A stretch of 64,000 bases of DNA from G965250275 sp965250275. Lineage in GTDB: Bacteria; Pseudomonadota; Alphaproteobacteria; Rhodobacterales; Rhodobacteraceae. The notes beneath the pieces were generated by a model, which was not told the DNA's origin, ran no database searches, and was given only the letters and a program-made list of their open reading frames with translations. Numbering within the stretch: position 1 is the first letter of the stretch; each line of letters begins with the position of its first letter. A program made the translations under genes and the position numbers. Shown piece by piece: positions 34,728-43,836 of the stretch. The stretch is from NCBI GenBank assembly GCA_965250275.1, contig OZ252297.1:3472001-3536000 (forward strand), read 5' to 3'.

Positions 34728-35563
34728 GCGTGCTCCGTTGTCTTTCCGATGTCGTCCAGATGCCGCTGCAAAGATGCCCGGTCGAGCGAGTCGAATGGCA
34801 ATGCGGCAAAGGCCCGAATGCGATTGTACATCGCGCCATAGGTTTGCTGAAAGGCCAGCCTCTTCTCGGCCTCCGTACCTTCTGCCCTAACGGGGTCGGG
34901 CAACCCCCAATGGGCCGATATCGGCTGGCCGCTCCACGGCGGGCATTCCTCGTTGGCAGCCAGATCACACACCGTGAACACAAAGTCCAAAGCGGGCGCG
35001 TCCGGTCCCTGAAACTCAGATACGTTCTTGGCGCGAAGGTGCGACACGTCCATGCCCCGGCTCTTCAGCATTTCAATCGCGTAGGGATTAAGCTCAGAGT
35101 AAGGACGTGTCCCCGCAGAATAGGCGTTAAACTTGTCCCCGGCCTCCGCTCGCATGATCGCCTCAGCGAACACCGATCGCGCGGAATTTCCGGTGCAGAT
35201 AAAGAGAACATTGAACTTCTTGTCAGACATGGGGCTCAGGCTCCGTGTTGGATCAGAATGAAGTGGCGGGCAAAGATCTGGACGACCCCTGCAACAATCA
35301 AGAAACAAGTCCGCGACAACGCTTTGCGCCGCGTCCAGGTTCAGTTGGTAGAGAAGCGACGTGCCACGCCGCTCTTGTCGGATCAGCCCGCACTGGGTCA
35401 GGTTGGACAAATAGACCGAGGCCGTGCTGGGTTTGAGCGTCAGAACCTGTGCGATTTCGCCTGCGGGCAATGCGTCAGGGCAACGGCGCACGAGCAATCT
35501 GAACACAGCCATCCGCTGTGGATGGCTGAGGGCTGACAGACGATCGAGCAATATTGATTCCAT
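34724..35563 (-). CDS. ArsR-ArsC fusion: arsenic-responsive repressor joined to arsenate reductase
   Basis: 279-aa protein in one uninterrupted frame. Residues 1-100 are an ArsR winged helix (LTLKPSTASVYLSNLTQCGLIRQ) with a cysteine cluster at 90, 91 and 98 that could bind As(III). Residues 113-279 are a thioredoxin-coupled low-molecular-weight arsenate reductase: P-loop CTGNSARS (Cys123), then Cys199 and Cys207 in FTVCDLAANEECP. An internal ATG (residue 112) could also give free ArsC. First gene of the operon with GAPDH and arsJ; no arsB or acr3 is in the window to export As(III). Confidence 0.9.
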   Translation of the reverse strand: MESILLDRLSALSHPQRMAVFRLLVRRCPDALPAGEIAQVLTLKPSTASVYLSNLTQCGLIRQERRGTSLLYQLNLDAAQSVVADLFLDCCRGRPDLCPPLHSDPTRSLSPMSDKKFNVLFICTGNSARSVFAEAIMRAEAGDKFNAYSAGTRPYSELNPYAIEMLKSRGMDVSHLRAKNVSEFQGPDAPALDFVFTVCDLAANEECPPWSGQPISAHWGLPDPVRAEGTEAEKRLAFQQTYGAMYNRIRAFAALPFDSLDRASLQRHLDDIGKTTEHA

Positions 35564-35576
35564 ATTTCATGAATAT
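35562..35576. promoter_or_regulatory. Candidate ArsR operator
   Basis: ATATT-N5-AATAT dyad that overlaps the start codon of the arsR-arsC fusion and extends upstream. ArsR sites are typically AT-rich imperfect dyads close to the start, so autorepression here is likely; binding is inferred. Confidence 0.5.
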
Positions 35577-35779
35577 CAGAAATAATGATCACCGGCAAGC
35601 ACCCTTTCTACGTTTCAGAGCGCTTTCACGGGACCGGATCGCGCATGACGGGGTAAGCCCTGCCCGACCTGCAACGATCTGCACGTGACAGCTAAGGGAC
35701 GAGGTCTACCCCTCCTTGCACCCCCTCCCCCTGCCCGGCTATATCAGCGCAAGGACGCAGGACAGGATAGGAGGCGCGT

Positions 35780-36520
35780 ATGGCCGGCCACTCCAAATGG
35801 GCAAACATTCAGCATCGCAAAGGCCGCCAGGATGCGGTGCGCGCCAAACTGTTTTCCAAGCTCTCCAAAGAAATTACGGTCGCCGCCAAGATGGGCGACC
35901 CGGACCCTGAGAAGAATCCGCGCCTGCGACTAGCCGTCAAAGAAGCCAAGTCCAGTTCGGTCCCCAAGGACGTGATCGAACGCGCCATCAAGAAATCCAT
36001 GGCCGGCGAAGGGGATGACTACGAAGAAATCCGCTATGAGGGCTATGGGCCCAATGGCGTGGCGGTCATTGTCGAAGCGATGACCGACAATCGCAACCGC
36101 ACAGCCTCGACCGTGCGGTCAACCTTCTCCAAGAACGGTGGGAACCTGGGCGAAACCGGCAGCGTCGGGTTCATGTTCGAACGCAAAGGTGAAGTGACCT
36201 ATCCCGCGGAAGCCGGCGATGCGGACACGATCTTCGAAGCGGCCATCGAAGCGGGCGCCGAAGATGTCGAAAGCGAAGATGAAGGGCATATCATCTGGTG
36301 TGCAGACACCGATCTTAACGAGGTGGCAACAGCACTTGAAACCGCTCTGGGAGAAAGCGAGAGCACCAAGCTGGTCTGGAAACCCACCACGACGACCGAA
36401 ATGGATCTCGAAGGCATGCAGAAGCTGATGAAACTGATTGATGCGCTCGAGGACGATGACGACATTCAGCGCGTCACAACCAATTTCGAAGCCAGCGATG
36501 CGGTGATGGCCCAGCTCTGA
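35780..36520 (+). CDS. yebC: YebC/PmpR family DNA-binding regulator
   Basis: 246-aa protein of the three-domain YebC family. The start MAGHSKWANIQHRKGRQDAVR is near-invariant in the family; VEAMTDNRNRTASTVRSTFSKNGGNLGETGSVGFMF is the core motif. Members act as transcriptional regulators, and some as translation factors at proline stretches. Strong ribosome site (AGGAGG). It stands alone. Confidence 0.97.
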   Translation: MAGHSKWANIQHRKGRQDAVRAKLFSKLSKEITVAAKMGDPDPEKNPRLRLAVKEAKSSSVPKDVIERAIKKSMAGEGDDYEEIRYEGYGPNGVAVIVEAMTDNRNRTASTVRSTFSKNGGNLGETGSVGFMFERKGEVTYPAEAGDADTIFEAAIEAGAEDVESEDEGHIIWCADTDLNEVATALETALGESESTKLVWKPTTTTEMDLEGMQKLMKLIDALEDDDDIQRVTTNFEASDAVMAQL

Positions 36521-36529
36521 ACCCGCGTT

Positions 36530-36784
36530 TCAGCCCCCCACGTAGGGTGTTTCCTTGACGGTTTCGGGGCGGAAAAACACTTTCTGATTGTGCAATCGGC
36601 CCTGCAGGTCGTGGGTGTCGGACAAGGTCGCATCGAGCGCCGCCAAAGCATCGGTGTCGGTCACAGGTGCATTCAACAACTCAAGCCGCTTCAGCGACAA
36701 CTCCGATTTGCGCAGCTGCAACGCATGTTCGATCAATTCGATATCGTCGACGGTGAGTTCGAACTGGGTGTTGTAGGCGGGCAT
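36530..36784 (-). CDS. Conserved small hypothetical protein (84 aa)
   Basis: 84-aa soluble, acidic, mostly helical protein (VDDIELIEHALQLRKSELSLKRLELL), probably forming a short coiled coil; no signal peptide. AGGAG precedes the ATG. Convergent with yebC (9 bp apart). I do not recognise a named domain; a regulatory-looking inverted repeat lies about 80 bp upstream. Confidence 0.7.
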   Translation of the reverse strand: MPAYNTQFELTVDDIELIEHALQLRKSELSLKRLELLNAPVTDTDALAALDATLSDTHDLQGRLHNQKVFFRPETVKETPYVGG

Positions 36785-36861
36785 GGCGTGCTCCTATGCG
36801 GCGGCGGGCGAACAGTGCCGGTACACGACAAATAGAACGCATTTAGCTACAGCGATAGGTT

Positions 36862-36882
36862 TTGAAGTTGCAATTACTTCAA
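36862..36882. repeat. 7-bp inverted repeat (possible operator)
   Basis: TTGAAGT (36862-36868), seven bases, ACTTCAA (36876-36882), a perfect dyad with TTGCAA near the centre. It is about 80 bp upstream of the 84-aa gene. No T-tract follows on either strand, so an operator is more likely than a terminator. Confidence 0.45.
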
Positions 36883-36978
36883 GATGATTGTGAAGCCCTC
36901 GGTCGACATTAGCGCCGTAATGGTGACGCGCGGCAGATGTCTTTGTGTGCAATGGTTTAGACCTGCAGATCCCGGAGC

Positions 36979-37671
36979 TTATTCCAGGAAGGTCGAGATC
37001 TGATCCAGAGGTTTTTTCAGCTTGGCCACGCTGGGGACGGTTGCGTCCGGCGCAGGATGGCCAACAGCGATGATCATCGTCGGCTTTTCGGAGGCGGGCC
37101 GCCCCAGCGCATCATTCAGAAACTTCATCGGGTTCGGTGTGTGGGTGAGCGTACACAGACCGGCATGATGCAGGGCCGCGATCAGAAATCCGGTGGCGAT
37201 GCCGACACTTTCGGGCACGTAGTAGTTCTTGTAACGGGTTCCGTCCTCGAACGTGCCCCAACGCTGCGCAAACACCACGATCAACCACGGCGCCACCGTC
37301 AGGTGCGGCTTCTCCGCGTTGGTGCCGATCGGCTCCAGCGCCTTGATCCACTCATCACCGCCGCCGCCAGCATAGAATCGCCGCTCTTCCTCTTCAGCCT
37401 CGGTGCGGATACGCGCCTTTAGCTCAGGGCTCGAGATCGCAACGAAATGCCAGGGCTGGTGGTTTGCGCCGGACGGGGCAGACCCAGCGGTCTGAATGCA
37501 GCTTTCGATCACAGATCGCGGGACCGGCGTGTCTACGTAATCACGCGTGCTGTGTCGGGTGCGCATGGCCTGATAGAAATGCTCCGCCGCCGCGAGACGC
37601 TGCTCGTCAGTCATCTCAGAGCGATCTGGCAACGGAATGGCGGTATAGCTGAGCGCGTCTTTCGCAAACAT
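36979..37671 (-). CDS. Nitroreductase family protein
   Basis: 230-aa FMN-dependent nitroreductase. MRTRHSTRDYVDTPVP is the FMN-phosphate/arginine segment, AGSAPSGANHQPWHFVAIS the flavin-contacting loop, and TPNPMKFLNDALGRPASEKP the family end with GHPAPDA. It reduces quinones, nitro or iodinated aromatics; substrate not known. Start 37671 is chosen (GAGGA seven bases upstream); a TTG farther upstream has no support. It precedes no other gene on its strand within 190 bp. Confidence 0.92.
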   Translation of the reverse strand: MFAKDALSYTAIPLPDRSEMTDEQRLAAAEHFYQAMRTRHSTRDYVDTPVPRSVIESCIQTAGSAPSGANHQPWHFVAISSPELKARIRTEAEEEERRFYAGGGGDEWIKALEPIGTNAEKPHLTVAPWLIVVFAQRWGTFEDGTRYKNYYVPESVGIATGFLIAALHHAGLCTLTHTPNPMKFLNDALGRPASEKPTMIIAVGHPAPDATVPSVAKLKKPLDQISTFLE

Positions 37672-37738
37672 CACAAAGTCCTCTGGTGGCGGCGCGGCAC
37701 TCTCTCCCCAACCCGCCGGAACGTCAAGCAACCCGGCA

Positions 37739-38302
37739 TCAGGCCGGGAAAGACAGCACGCGGCTTTCCGTCACCACAAGATCCAGCCGTTGGTCAGTTG
37801 GCTCGAGCGGCAACCCCGCGGCCTGTTGCGCGTCAAACGCAAACCCGATTGCCAATGTCGGTCGCTTGGCGCGCAGCATTTCCAGAGTGCGATCATAGAA
37901 CCCGCCCCCATAGCCCAACCGCCCACCCTGCGCGTCGAAGGCCACTAGCGGTACAATCAGGATCTCCGGGTCGAAGAAATCATCGTGAACCGGGACCATT
38001 GCCTTGAAAGGTCCCTGAACCATCTCGCCCTCCGGGTCCCATCTTGAGAAGCTGAGCGGCTGGCCGGCGCCCTTGATCACAGGCACGCCGACAGGCCCAT
38101 AGGCCGCTGCCTCTGCCATGGCGGGCAAAGGATCGATTTCGGTGTTGATCGGCATGTAGCCCGACAGTGGCACTCCGCGATGCCCTGCAAGCACCTCTGA
38201 GAGACGCCCTGCCGCCCCGGGGAGCCCGAGGTCAAAGGATGCCTTGCGTGCTGCGAAAGCCGATTTGCGGGCGGCGGACTTGCGGGCGGCCAGATCCGTC
38301 AT
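37739..38302 (-). CDS. 5-formyltetrahydrofolate cyclo-ligase
   Basis: 187-aa ATP-dependent enzyme converting 5-formyl-THF to 5,10-methenyl-THF. The C-terminal signature GGRLGYGGGFYDRTLEMLR (about 133-150) is diagnostic, with an N-terminal basic stretch ARKSAARKSAFAARKA and YMPINTEIDP as usual. Start 38302 overlaps the mgtE stop (ATGA). Confidence 0.94.
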   Translation of the reverse strand: MTDLAARKSAARKSAFAARKASFDLGLPGAAGRLSEVLAGHRGVPLSGYMPINTEIDPLPAMAEAAAYGPVGVPVIKGAGQPLSFSRWDPEGEMVQGPFKAMVPVHDDFFDPEILIVPLVAFDAQGGRLGYGGGFYDRTLEMLRAKRPTLAIGFAFDAQQAAGLPLEPTDQRLDLVVTESRVLSFPA

Positions 38303-39693
38303 AGCAACATCGCCGTCCCCAGGTAGAGGAAGACAAAGAACCCCATGACATCCGTCGTCGTGGTCACAAAGGTCCCTGACGCCAACGCCGGATCGACACC
38401 TATTCGATCCAGAACCACAGGGAACACCGTCCCGGCCAGCGCTGCCGTGATCATATTGACGATCAGAGCCATTCCGATCACCACGCCAAGGAGCGGCTGG
38501 CCAAACCACATCAGCCCCACCGTTCCGAGGACGACCGAGAAACACAGACCATTCAGCAAACCGACCAGCATCTCGCGACGGATCACGCGCCATACGTTAG
38601 CCTGGGTCAGATCTTTGGTGGCCAGTGCCCGGACAGCGACGGTCAGCGATTGCGTGCCCGCATTCCCCCCCATCGACGCGACAATGGGCATCAGGATCGC
38701 CAATGCCACGATTTCTGTCAGGGCTACTTCGAACTGCGAGATCACCACAGACGCGCAAATGGCAGAGAACATATTCACGGCCAGCCAGGGCAAACGACGC
38801 CGGGACGTCTCGGCAACGCTGTCGGACAGCGCACTTTCCTCGGCGACCCCGGCAAGCCGCAGGATGTCTTCTTCGTGTTCTTCGTCCAACACCACCATCG
38901 CGTCGTCGATGGTGATTACTCCGACAAGGCGGCCTTCGGCATCAATCACCGGGGCCGAGATCAGGTGATACTGGTTGAAGGCATAGGCCACGTCACCTTC
39001 ATCCTGATCCACCGGGATGAGCTGGAAAACATCCTCGGTGATGTCCCTAAGTGGCAGATCGCGGGGTGACCCCATCAGCTTGCCCAGCCCGACATTGGCG
39101 AGCGGATGCATCCGCGGGTCCACAAGCACGATATGATAGAACTGTTCGGGCAGATGATCGCTGCTGCGCAGGAAATCGATGGCTTCACCGACGGTCCAGT
39201 GCTCCGGTGCCGCAACCACCTCGCGCTGCATCAAGCGACCGGCCGAGTACTCCGGATAGCTCAACGATTGCTCAATGGCCGCGCGGTCGGCCTCCTCGAG
39301 CACATCGAGGATTGCATCCTGTTGCGGCGGATCCAGATCCTCGACCAGATCGACGACGTCGTCGCTGTCCAGTTCTCGCACGGCGTCTGCGAGAACCTGC
39401 GGATTCAAGGCTGCAATTACTTCTTCGCGGATGCCATCGTCGAGCTCGGACAGGATGTCGCCATCGAAGTCCCGGCCATAGAGGCGGATCAGCCGCCCAC
39501 GGTCATAGGCATTTACCTGTTCCAGCAAGTCAGCGATGTCCGCCGCGTGCAACGGGTCCATCAACTCGATGAGCGCAGCCTGATCCTCGCGGTCCACCGC
39601 AAACAGGATCGCGGCCAATGTTCGCCGGTCTAGAAGGTAAACGTCATCGTCGCTTTGGGCCTCGGCCTCTGTCTGATCCGATCCGGTTTCCAT
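38299..39693 (-). CDS. mgtE: Magnesium transporter MgtE
   Basis: 464-aa inner-membrane Mg2+ channel. There is an N-terminal superhelical MgtE_N domain (about 35-140), two CBS modules (about 150-275; PLRDITEDVFQLIPVDQDEGDVAYAF) and five C-terminal membrane segments with the pore motif PIVASMGGNAGTQSLTVAVRAL. The cytosolic domains gate the pore by sensing Mg2+. Translationally coupled to the cyclo-ligase gene. Confidence 0.95.
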   Translation of the reverse strand: METGSDQTEAEAQSDDDVYLLDRRTLAAILFAVDREDQAALIELMDPLHAADIADLLEQVNAYDRGRLIRLYGRDFDGDILSELDDGIREEVIAALNPQVLADAVRELDSDDVVDLVEDLDPPQQDAILDVLEEADRAAIEQSLSYPEYSAGRLMQREVVAAPEHWTVGEAIDFLRSSDHLPEQFYHIVLVDPRMHPLANVGLGKLMGSPRDLPLRDITEDVFQLIPVDQDEGDVAYAFNQYHLISAPVIDAEGRLVGVITIDDAMVVLDEEHEEDILRLAGVAEESALSDSVAETSRRRLPWLAVNMFSAICASVVISQFEVALTEIVALAILMPIVASMGGNAGTQSLTVAVRALATKDLTQANVWRVIRREMLVGLLNGLCFSVVLGTVGLMWFGQPLLGVVIGMALIVNMITAALAGTVFPVVLDRIGVDPALASGTFVTTTTDVMGFFVFLYLGTAMLL

Positions 39694-39820
39694 GCCCTGC
39701 CCCCTGCGCGATTGCCGGCAAAATAGAAGAAGCAGCTACACGAAAACAATGACAATGGTGGAATTTACCAGAGAAAGGCCGCGCTTTACTCTGGGTTCCG
39801 TCGCCATTGAGAGGCTTGTC

Positions 39821-41110
39821 ATGAGTGAAGTCACGTTGCTGCTGGGTCAGGTGTTGTCCTTTGACCGCGCCCCCGACGGACCGGAACCGGAAACCGCCGC
39901 GCGGGTCGATGAGGCCGTGGCCATCGCGGACGGTCGCATTTTGGCAGTGGGTGCATCATCGAAACTGCGCGCGGAACACCCTCAAGCAAAGGTGACAGAC
40001 CACGGGTCCCGCCTGATCTGCGCCGGATTTGTGGATGCGCATGTTCACTACCCCCAGACCGCCATGATTGCCAGTTGGGGAAAACGCCTGATTGACTGGC
40101 TCAACACCTACACCTTCCCCGAAGAAATGCGCTTTTGTGACCCGGCGTATGCGGAAGAAATCGCGGCCCGCTATCTGGATTTGGCGACCGCCAACGGCAC
40201 AACATCGATGTGCAGTTTCTGCACGGTGCATCCTGAAAGCGTCGACGCCTTTTTCGCCGAGGCGCAACGACGCGGGCAACGCGTAGTAGCCGGCAAAACC
40301 TGCATGGATCGCAACGCACCAGACGCCCTGCGCGACACGCCCCAATCTGCATATGATGACAGCAGCGCCCTGCTGCGTCGCTGGCACGGTCAGGATCGGC
40401 TGTCTTATGCCATCACACCACGGTTTTCACCCACATCCACGCCCGAGCAGCTGGAGGCAATGGGCGCACTCTGGGCAGAGCATCCCGACTGCCTGATGCA
40501 GACCCATATGAGCGAGCAAACCGACGAAATCGAATGGGTGCGCTCCCTCTACCCTGAAGCCCGCGACTATCTGGACACATACGAAGCGCACGGTTTGCTG
40601 GGGAAGAACGGCGTTTACGGACATGTGATTCACCTCGAACCGCGCGAGCGGGACCGATTAAGAGAAGTCGGAGCGGCGCTGGTGCACTGCCCTACATCCA
40701 ACACGTTCATCGGGTCCGGTCTTTTTGACATGGCGGGATTGCTGAAAGACCAACACCGCATCGGTCTGGCCACAGACACCGGGGGCGGATCGTCCTTCTC
40801 GATGCTCAGAACCATGGCCGCGGCCTATGAGCTTGCCCAGTTGCGGGGCGCGGCGCTTCATCCGTCGCAGCTTCTTTGGCTGGCGACCGCGGGGTCGGCA
40901 GCAAGCCTGCAGATGGGCGACCGGATCGGAAATCTCAGACCCGGGATGGAAGCGGATCTTGTAGTGGTGGATCTGAACTCCACGCCAGTGATCGCACAAC
41001 GAAACGCCCGCGCACGGGATTTCTGGGAGAGCGTGTTCCCCACGATCATGATGGGGGACGACCGCGCCATTGCTCAGGTGTGGATCAATGGCCGGTCCGT
41101 GAACGGCTGA
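39821..41110 (+). CDS. guaD: Guanine deaminase
   Basis: 429-aa zinc amidohydrolase turning guanine into xanthine and ammonia. The metal motif is FVDAHVHYPQ, then CSFCTVHPES, MQTHMSEQ (His), GHVIHLEPRE and LATDTGGGSSFSMLRTM (catalytic Asp). Start 39821 has GAGAGG spaced six bases; an upstream frame would add 43 unrelated residues. Another deaminase, for 8-oxoguanine, lies convergent 0.4 kb away, suggesting local purine catabolism. Confidence 0.93.
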   Translation: MSEVTLLLGQVLSFDRAPDGPEPETAARVDEAVAIADGRILAVGASSKLRAEHPQAKVTDHGSRLICAGFVDAHVHYPQTAMIASWGKRLIDWLNTYTFPEEMRFCDPAYAEEIAARYLDLATANGTTSMCSFCTVHPESVDAFFAEAQRRGQRVVAGKTCMDRNAPDALRDTPQSAYDDSSALLRRWHGQDRLSYAITPRFSPTSTPEQLEAMGALWAEHPDCLMQTHMSEQTDEIEWVRSLYPEARDYLDTYEAHGLLGKNGVYGHVIHLEPRERDRLREVGAALVHCPTSNTFIGSGLFDMAGLLKDQHRIGLATDTGGGSSFSMLRTMAAAYELAQLRGAALHPSQLLWLATAGSAASLQMGDRIGNLRPGMEADLVVVDLNSTPVIAQRNARARDFWESVFPTIMMGDDRAIAQVWINGRSVNG

Positions 41111-41116
41111 GGAACG

Positions 41117-41539
41117 TCAGCAACCCGGCGCCGCCAGCACCAGAACCCAAAGGTTGCCCTCCGCCCGCGCCAGCGCGGCCTCGGTCGCGCGGCGGTCAAG
41201 CATGTTGCGGCGATGACCGGGTGAATTGGCCCAACTCCGAAGTGCCTCGGCAAGCGAGGCCTGGCCCTTGGCAATGTTCTCAGCCACAAAACAGAACCCG
41301 TATCCTTGTGCGCGCACCCGGTCCCCGACACTGGACCCGTTGCGTCCCTGATGGGCGAAGTAGCCGTGGCGCGCCATGTCCTGCGCATGGCTTTCTGCCG
41401 CGCGGGTCAGAGCATCGGACTGTGATAGCGGCGCGGCGCCCACCTGGGCGCGAAGTTGATTGATGGCGTCGGTTGCCGGATCGGCGCTGACCGGGACAAT
41501 CCAAATCGTCAGCAGCCAGAGCACCATCAGAACACGCAT
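41117..41539 (-). CDS. CAP/SCP domain secreted protein
   Basis: 140-aa protein with a Sec signal peptide (MRVLMVLWLLTIWIVPVSA). The CAP (PR-1-like) domain follows: INQLRAQVGAAPL, HAQDMARHGYFAHQG, GYGFCFVAENIAKG and WANSPGHRRNML are the standard motifs. Two cysteines may bond. Function of bacterial CAP proteins is poorly known. ATG 41539 uses GGAG located in the end of the upstream deaminase gene, so the two are one unit. Confidence 0.9.
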   Translation of the reverse strand: MRVLMVLWLLTIWIVPVSADPATDAINQLRAQVGAAPLSQSDALTRAAESHAQDMARHGYFAHQGRNGSSVGDRVRAQGYGFCFVAENIAKGQASLAEALRSWANSPGHRRNMLDRRATEAALARAEGNLWVLVLAAPGC

Positions 41540-41543
41540 CACT

Positions 41544-42881
41544 TCACTCCATCAGACTTCTGGCAAGTTGATTCTGGCGCGCCAGCACCGCGGGCAAGTC
41601 GATTGTTGTCACGTGACCATCACTTACCACGTGCCGCCCTTCCACAAACAGATGTTTCACGCGGGTTGGACCCGCCAGCAACAACGCCGCAGGGTCCCAA
41701 CTGCCTGCGCTTTCAATGCCTCTGACATCCCAAAGTGCCAGATCGGCGCGCTTGCCGATGGCAACCTGACCGCAATCGGTCCGCCCCAGAACCTCCGCGC
41801 CCCCACGGGTTGCGATTTCCAGCGCCTCCCGCGCACTCATAGCATCTGCGCCTTGCGTTACGCGTTGCAACAGCATGGTCTGGCGCGCTTCGGCCATTAG
41901 ATTGCCAGTGTCGTTGCTGGCCGATCCGTCGACCCCAAGGCCAACAGACACGCCGGCGTCACGCATTGCCCGCACGGGTGCGATCCCGCTGCCCAGGCGG
42001 CAATTCGAGCAAGGACAATGGGCGACACCCGTCCCACTTTGTGAAAACAGCTGGATTTCGCGCCCGTCCAGCTTCACGCAATGGGCATGCCAGACATCCG
42101 GACCCGTCCAGCCCAGATCCTCGGCGTATTGGCCCGGCCGGCAACCAAACTGGGCCTGCGAATAGGCAATGTCCTCTTCATTCTCTGCCAGATGCGTATG
42201 CAGCATCACACCCTTGTCCCGCGCCAATAGCGCTGCATCGCGCATAAGGTCCCGGCTGACGGAAAACGGGGAACAGGGCGCCAGACCGACACGGCACATC
42301 GCCCCTTCGGTCGGGTCGTGAAAGGCATCCACGACGCGAATGCTGTCAGACAGGATATCTGCCTCACGCTCAACCAGTGAATCCGGCGGCAACCCGCCAT
42401 CGCTCACCCCGATGCTCATCGCACCGCGCGTTGGGTGAAACCGCAGCCCGATCTCAGACGCAGCTGCAATGGTGTCATCCAGCCGCGACCCGTTGGGAAA
42501 AAGATACAGATGATCCGACGTCAACGTGCAGCCGGACAGAGCCAACTCCGCAAGACCCGTCAAGGCGGAGACGTAGATTTCTTCGGGACCAAAGCGCGCC
42601 CAGATCGGGTAGAGCGTCTGCAACCAGCCAAAGAGCAGCGCGTCCTGCCCCCCGGGCACGGCGCGGGTCATCGACTGATAGAGATGGTGATGGGTGTTCA
42701 CCAGACCGGGCGTTACGACGCAGTCGTCAGCCCTGATGATCACCTCGCCTTCCAGACCCGCTCCGATTTCGACAATCTGGCCGTCCCGCAAACGCAGGTC
42801 CACGCCGTGCAACTCGCGGCGCGTGTCATCCATCGTCAGCACAGTGTGACAGTTCTTCAGCAGTGTTTCGGGCATATCCAT
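41544..42881 (-). CDS. 8-oxoguanine deaminase
   Basis: 445-aa zinc amidohydrolase of the ATZ/TRZ group. NTHHHLYQSMTRAVPGGQDALLFGWLQTLYPIW near residue 62 is distinctive of 8-oxoguanine deaminases, with HTHLAENEED, HAHCVKLD and GLGVDGSASNDTGNL supplying metal and catalytic residues. It removes oxidised guanine base by converting it to urate. GGAGGTGA precedes the ATG. Next to guanine deaminase; a xanthine/urate branch is not visible in the window. Confidence 0.9.
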   Translation of the reverse strand: MDMPETLLKNCHTVLTMDDTRRELHGVDLRLRDGQIVEIGAGLEGEVIIRADDCVVTPGLVNTHHHLYQSMTRAVPGGQDALLFGWLQTLYPIWARFGPEEIYVSALTGLAELALSGCTLTSDHLYLFPNGSRLDDTIAAASEIGLRFHPTRGAMSIGVSDGGLPPDSLVEREADILSDSIRVVDAFHDPTEGAMCRVGLAPCSPFSVSRDLMRDAALLARDKGVMLHTHLAENEEDIAYSQAQFGCRPGQYAEDLGWTGPDVWHAHCVKLDGREIQLFSQSGTGVAHCPCSNCRLGSGIAPVRAMRDAGVSVGLGVDGSASNDTGNLMAEARQTMLLQRVTQGADAMSAREALEIATRGGAEVLGRTDCGQVAIGKRADLALWDVRGIESAGSWDPAALLLAGPTRVKHLFVEGRHVVSDGHVTTIDLPAVLARQNQLARSLME

Positions 42882-42988
42882 TCACCTCCGGTTGTCCAAC
42901 GGGCCCGTTCGGTGAAGATATCTGGGCGCTGACAGAAGCGGGTAAAGGACTCAGCGCGATAGGATGTTATCTGACCCGGCTCGCCCGC

Positions 42989-43789
42989 TCAAGCGTCGGC
43001 AAACGGGCGCAGCAGTTCCAACGCGCGCGCATGAAGCGTCGGGTTTGCCGCCGCAACAACCTGCCCGCCGCCATGCGCCGGCGCGCCGGACCAGCCGGTC
43101 ACCACGCCGCCGGCAGCCTCAATAACGGCGATGGGCGCCTGAATGTCGTAGGCGTTCAGTTCAGCTTCGATCACCAGATCAATCTGCCCCGCCGCAAGCA
43201 GCGCATAGGCGTAGCAATCCATGCCATAACGGGTCAGCTTCACATGTCGGGAGACGGCCAGAAATCCATCCCGGTCGCGCGGCTGCCCGACCTCGGGAAA
43301 GGTCGTGAATAAAATAGCCTGTTCAAGCGTTGCTGTGTCGCGGCAAGCCAGCGGGCGCTTGCCCATCGGACCGGACCAACTGGCCTCGGTGGCATCACCA
43401 ATGAACCGCTCGCCAATGTAGGGTTGGTCGATCACCCCCAAAACAGGGCCATCTTCCTGTGAGAGCGCAATCAGAACGCCCCAAGTCGGTGTGCCGGCCA
43501 CGAAGCCGCGGGTACCGTCGATCGGATCAAGGACCCACGTCCGCCCGCTCTTGCCCGGTTGCTGCCCGAACTCCTCGCCCCAGATGCCATCCTCCGGGCG
43601 GTGGGCATTCAAAAGCGCCCGCATCGCCCGCTCGGCAGCGCGGTCGGCCTTGGTGACCGGATCGTATCCCGACTCGAGCTTGTTTTCGTCGATCAGGCCC
43701 TCGGCCCGGAAAAACGGCAAAATCGCCTCACGCGCGGCATCAGCCATCGCGTGGGCGAGATCAAGGTCGGATAGATCGCGTGCTGTCAT
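42989..43789 (-). CDS. HisN-like histidinol-phosphatase (inositol monophosphatase family)
   Basis: 266-aa Mg2+-dependent phosphatase. WGEEFGQ supplies a metal Glu, WVLDPIDGTRGFVAGTPTWG is the IMPase signature and YDIQAPIAVIEAAGGVVTGWSG the C-terminal one. RGFV-GTPTWG is the variant seen in HisN histidinol-phosphatases, so a step in histidine synthesis is likely; inositol or PAP phosphatase are alternatives. Start 43789 is favoured over a GTG at 43804. Confidence 0.87.
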   Translation of the reverse strand: MTARDLSDLDLAHAMADAAREAILPFFRAEGLIDENKLESGYDPVTKADRAAERAMRALLNAHRPEDGIWGEEFGQQPGKSGRTWVLDPIDGTRGFVAGTPTWGVLIALSQEDGPVLGVIDQPYIGERFIGDATEASWSGPMGKRPLACRDTATLEQAILFTTFPEVGQPRDRDGFLAVSRHVKLTRYGMDCYAYALLAAGQIDLVIEAELNAYDIQAPIAVIEAAGGVVTGWSGAPAHGGGQVVAAANPTLHARALELLRPFADA

Positions 43790-43836
43790 AGTGGTTTGCA
43801 CCACGTCACCACGCGCGGATCAAGTGTCTTTGAGCG

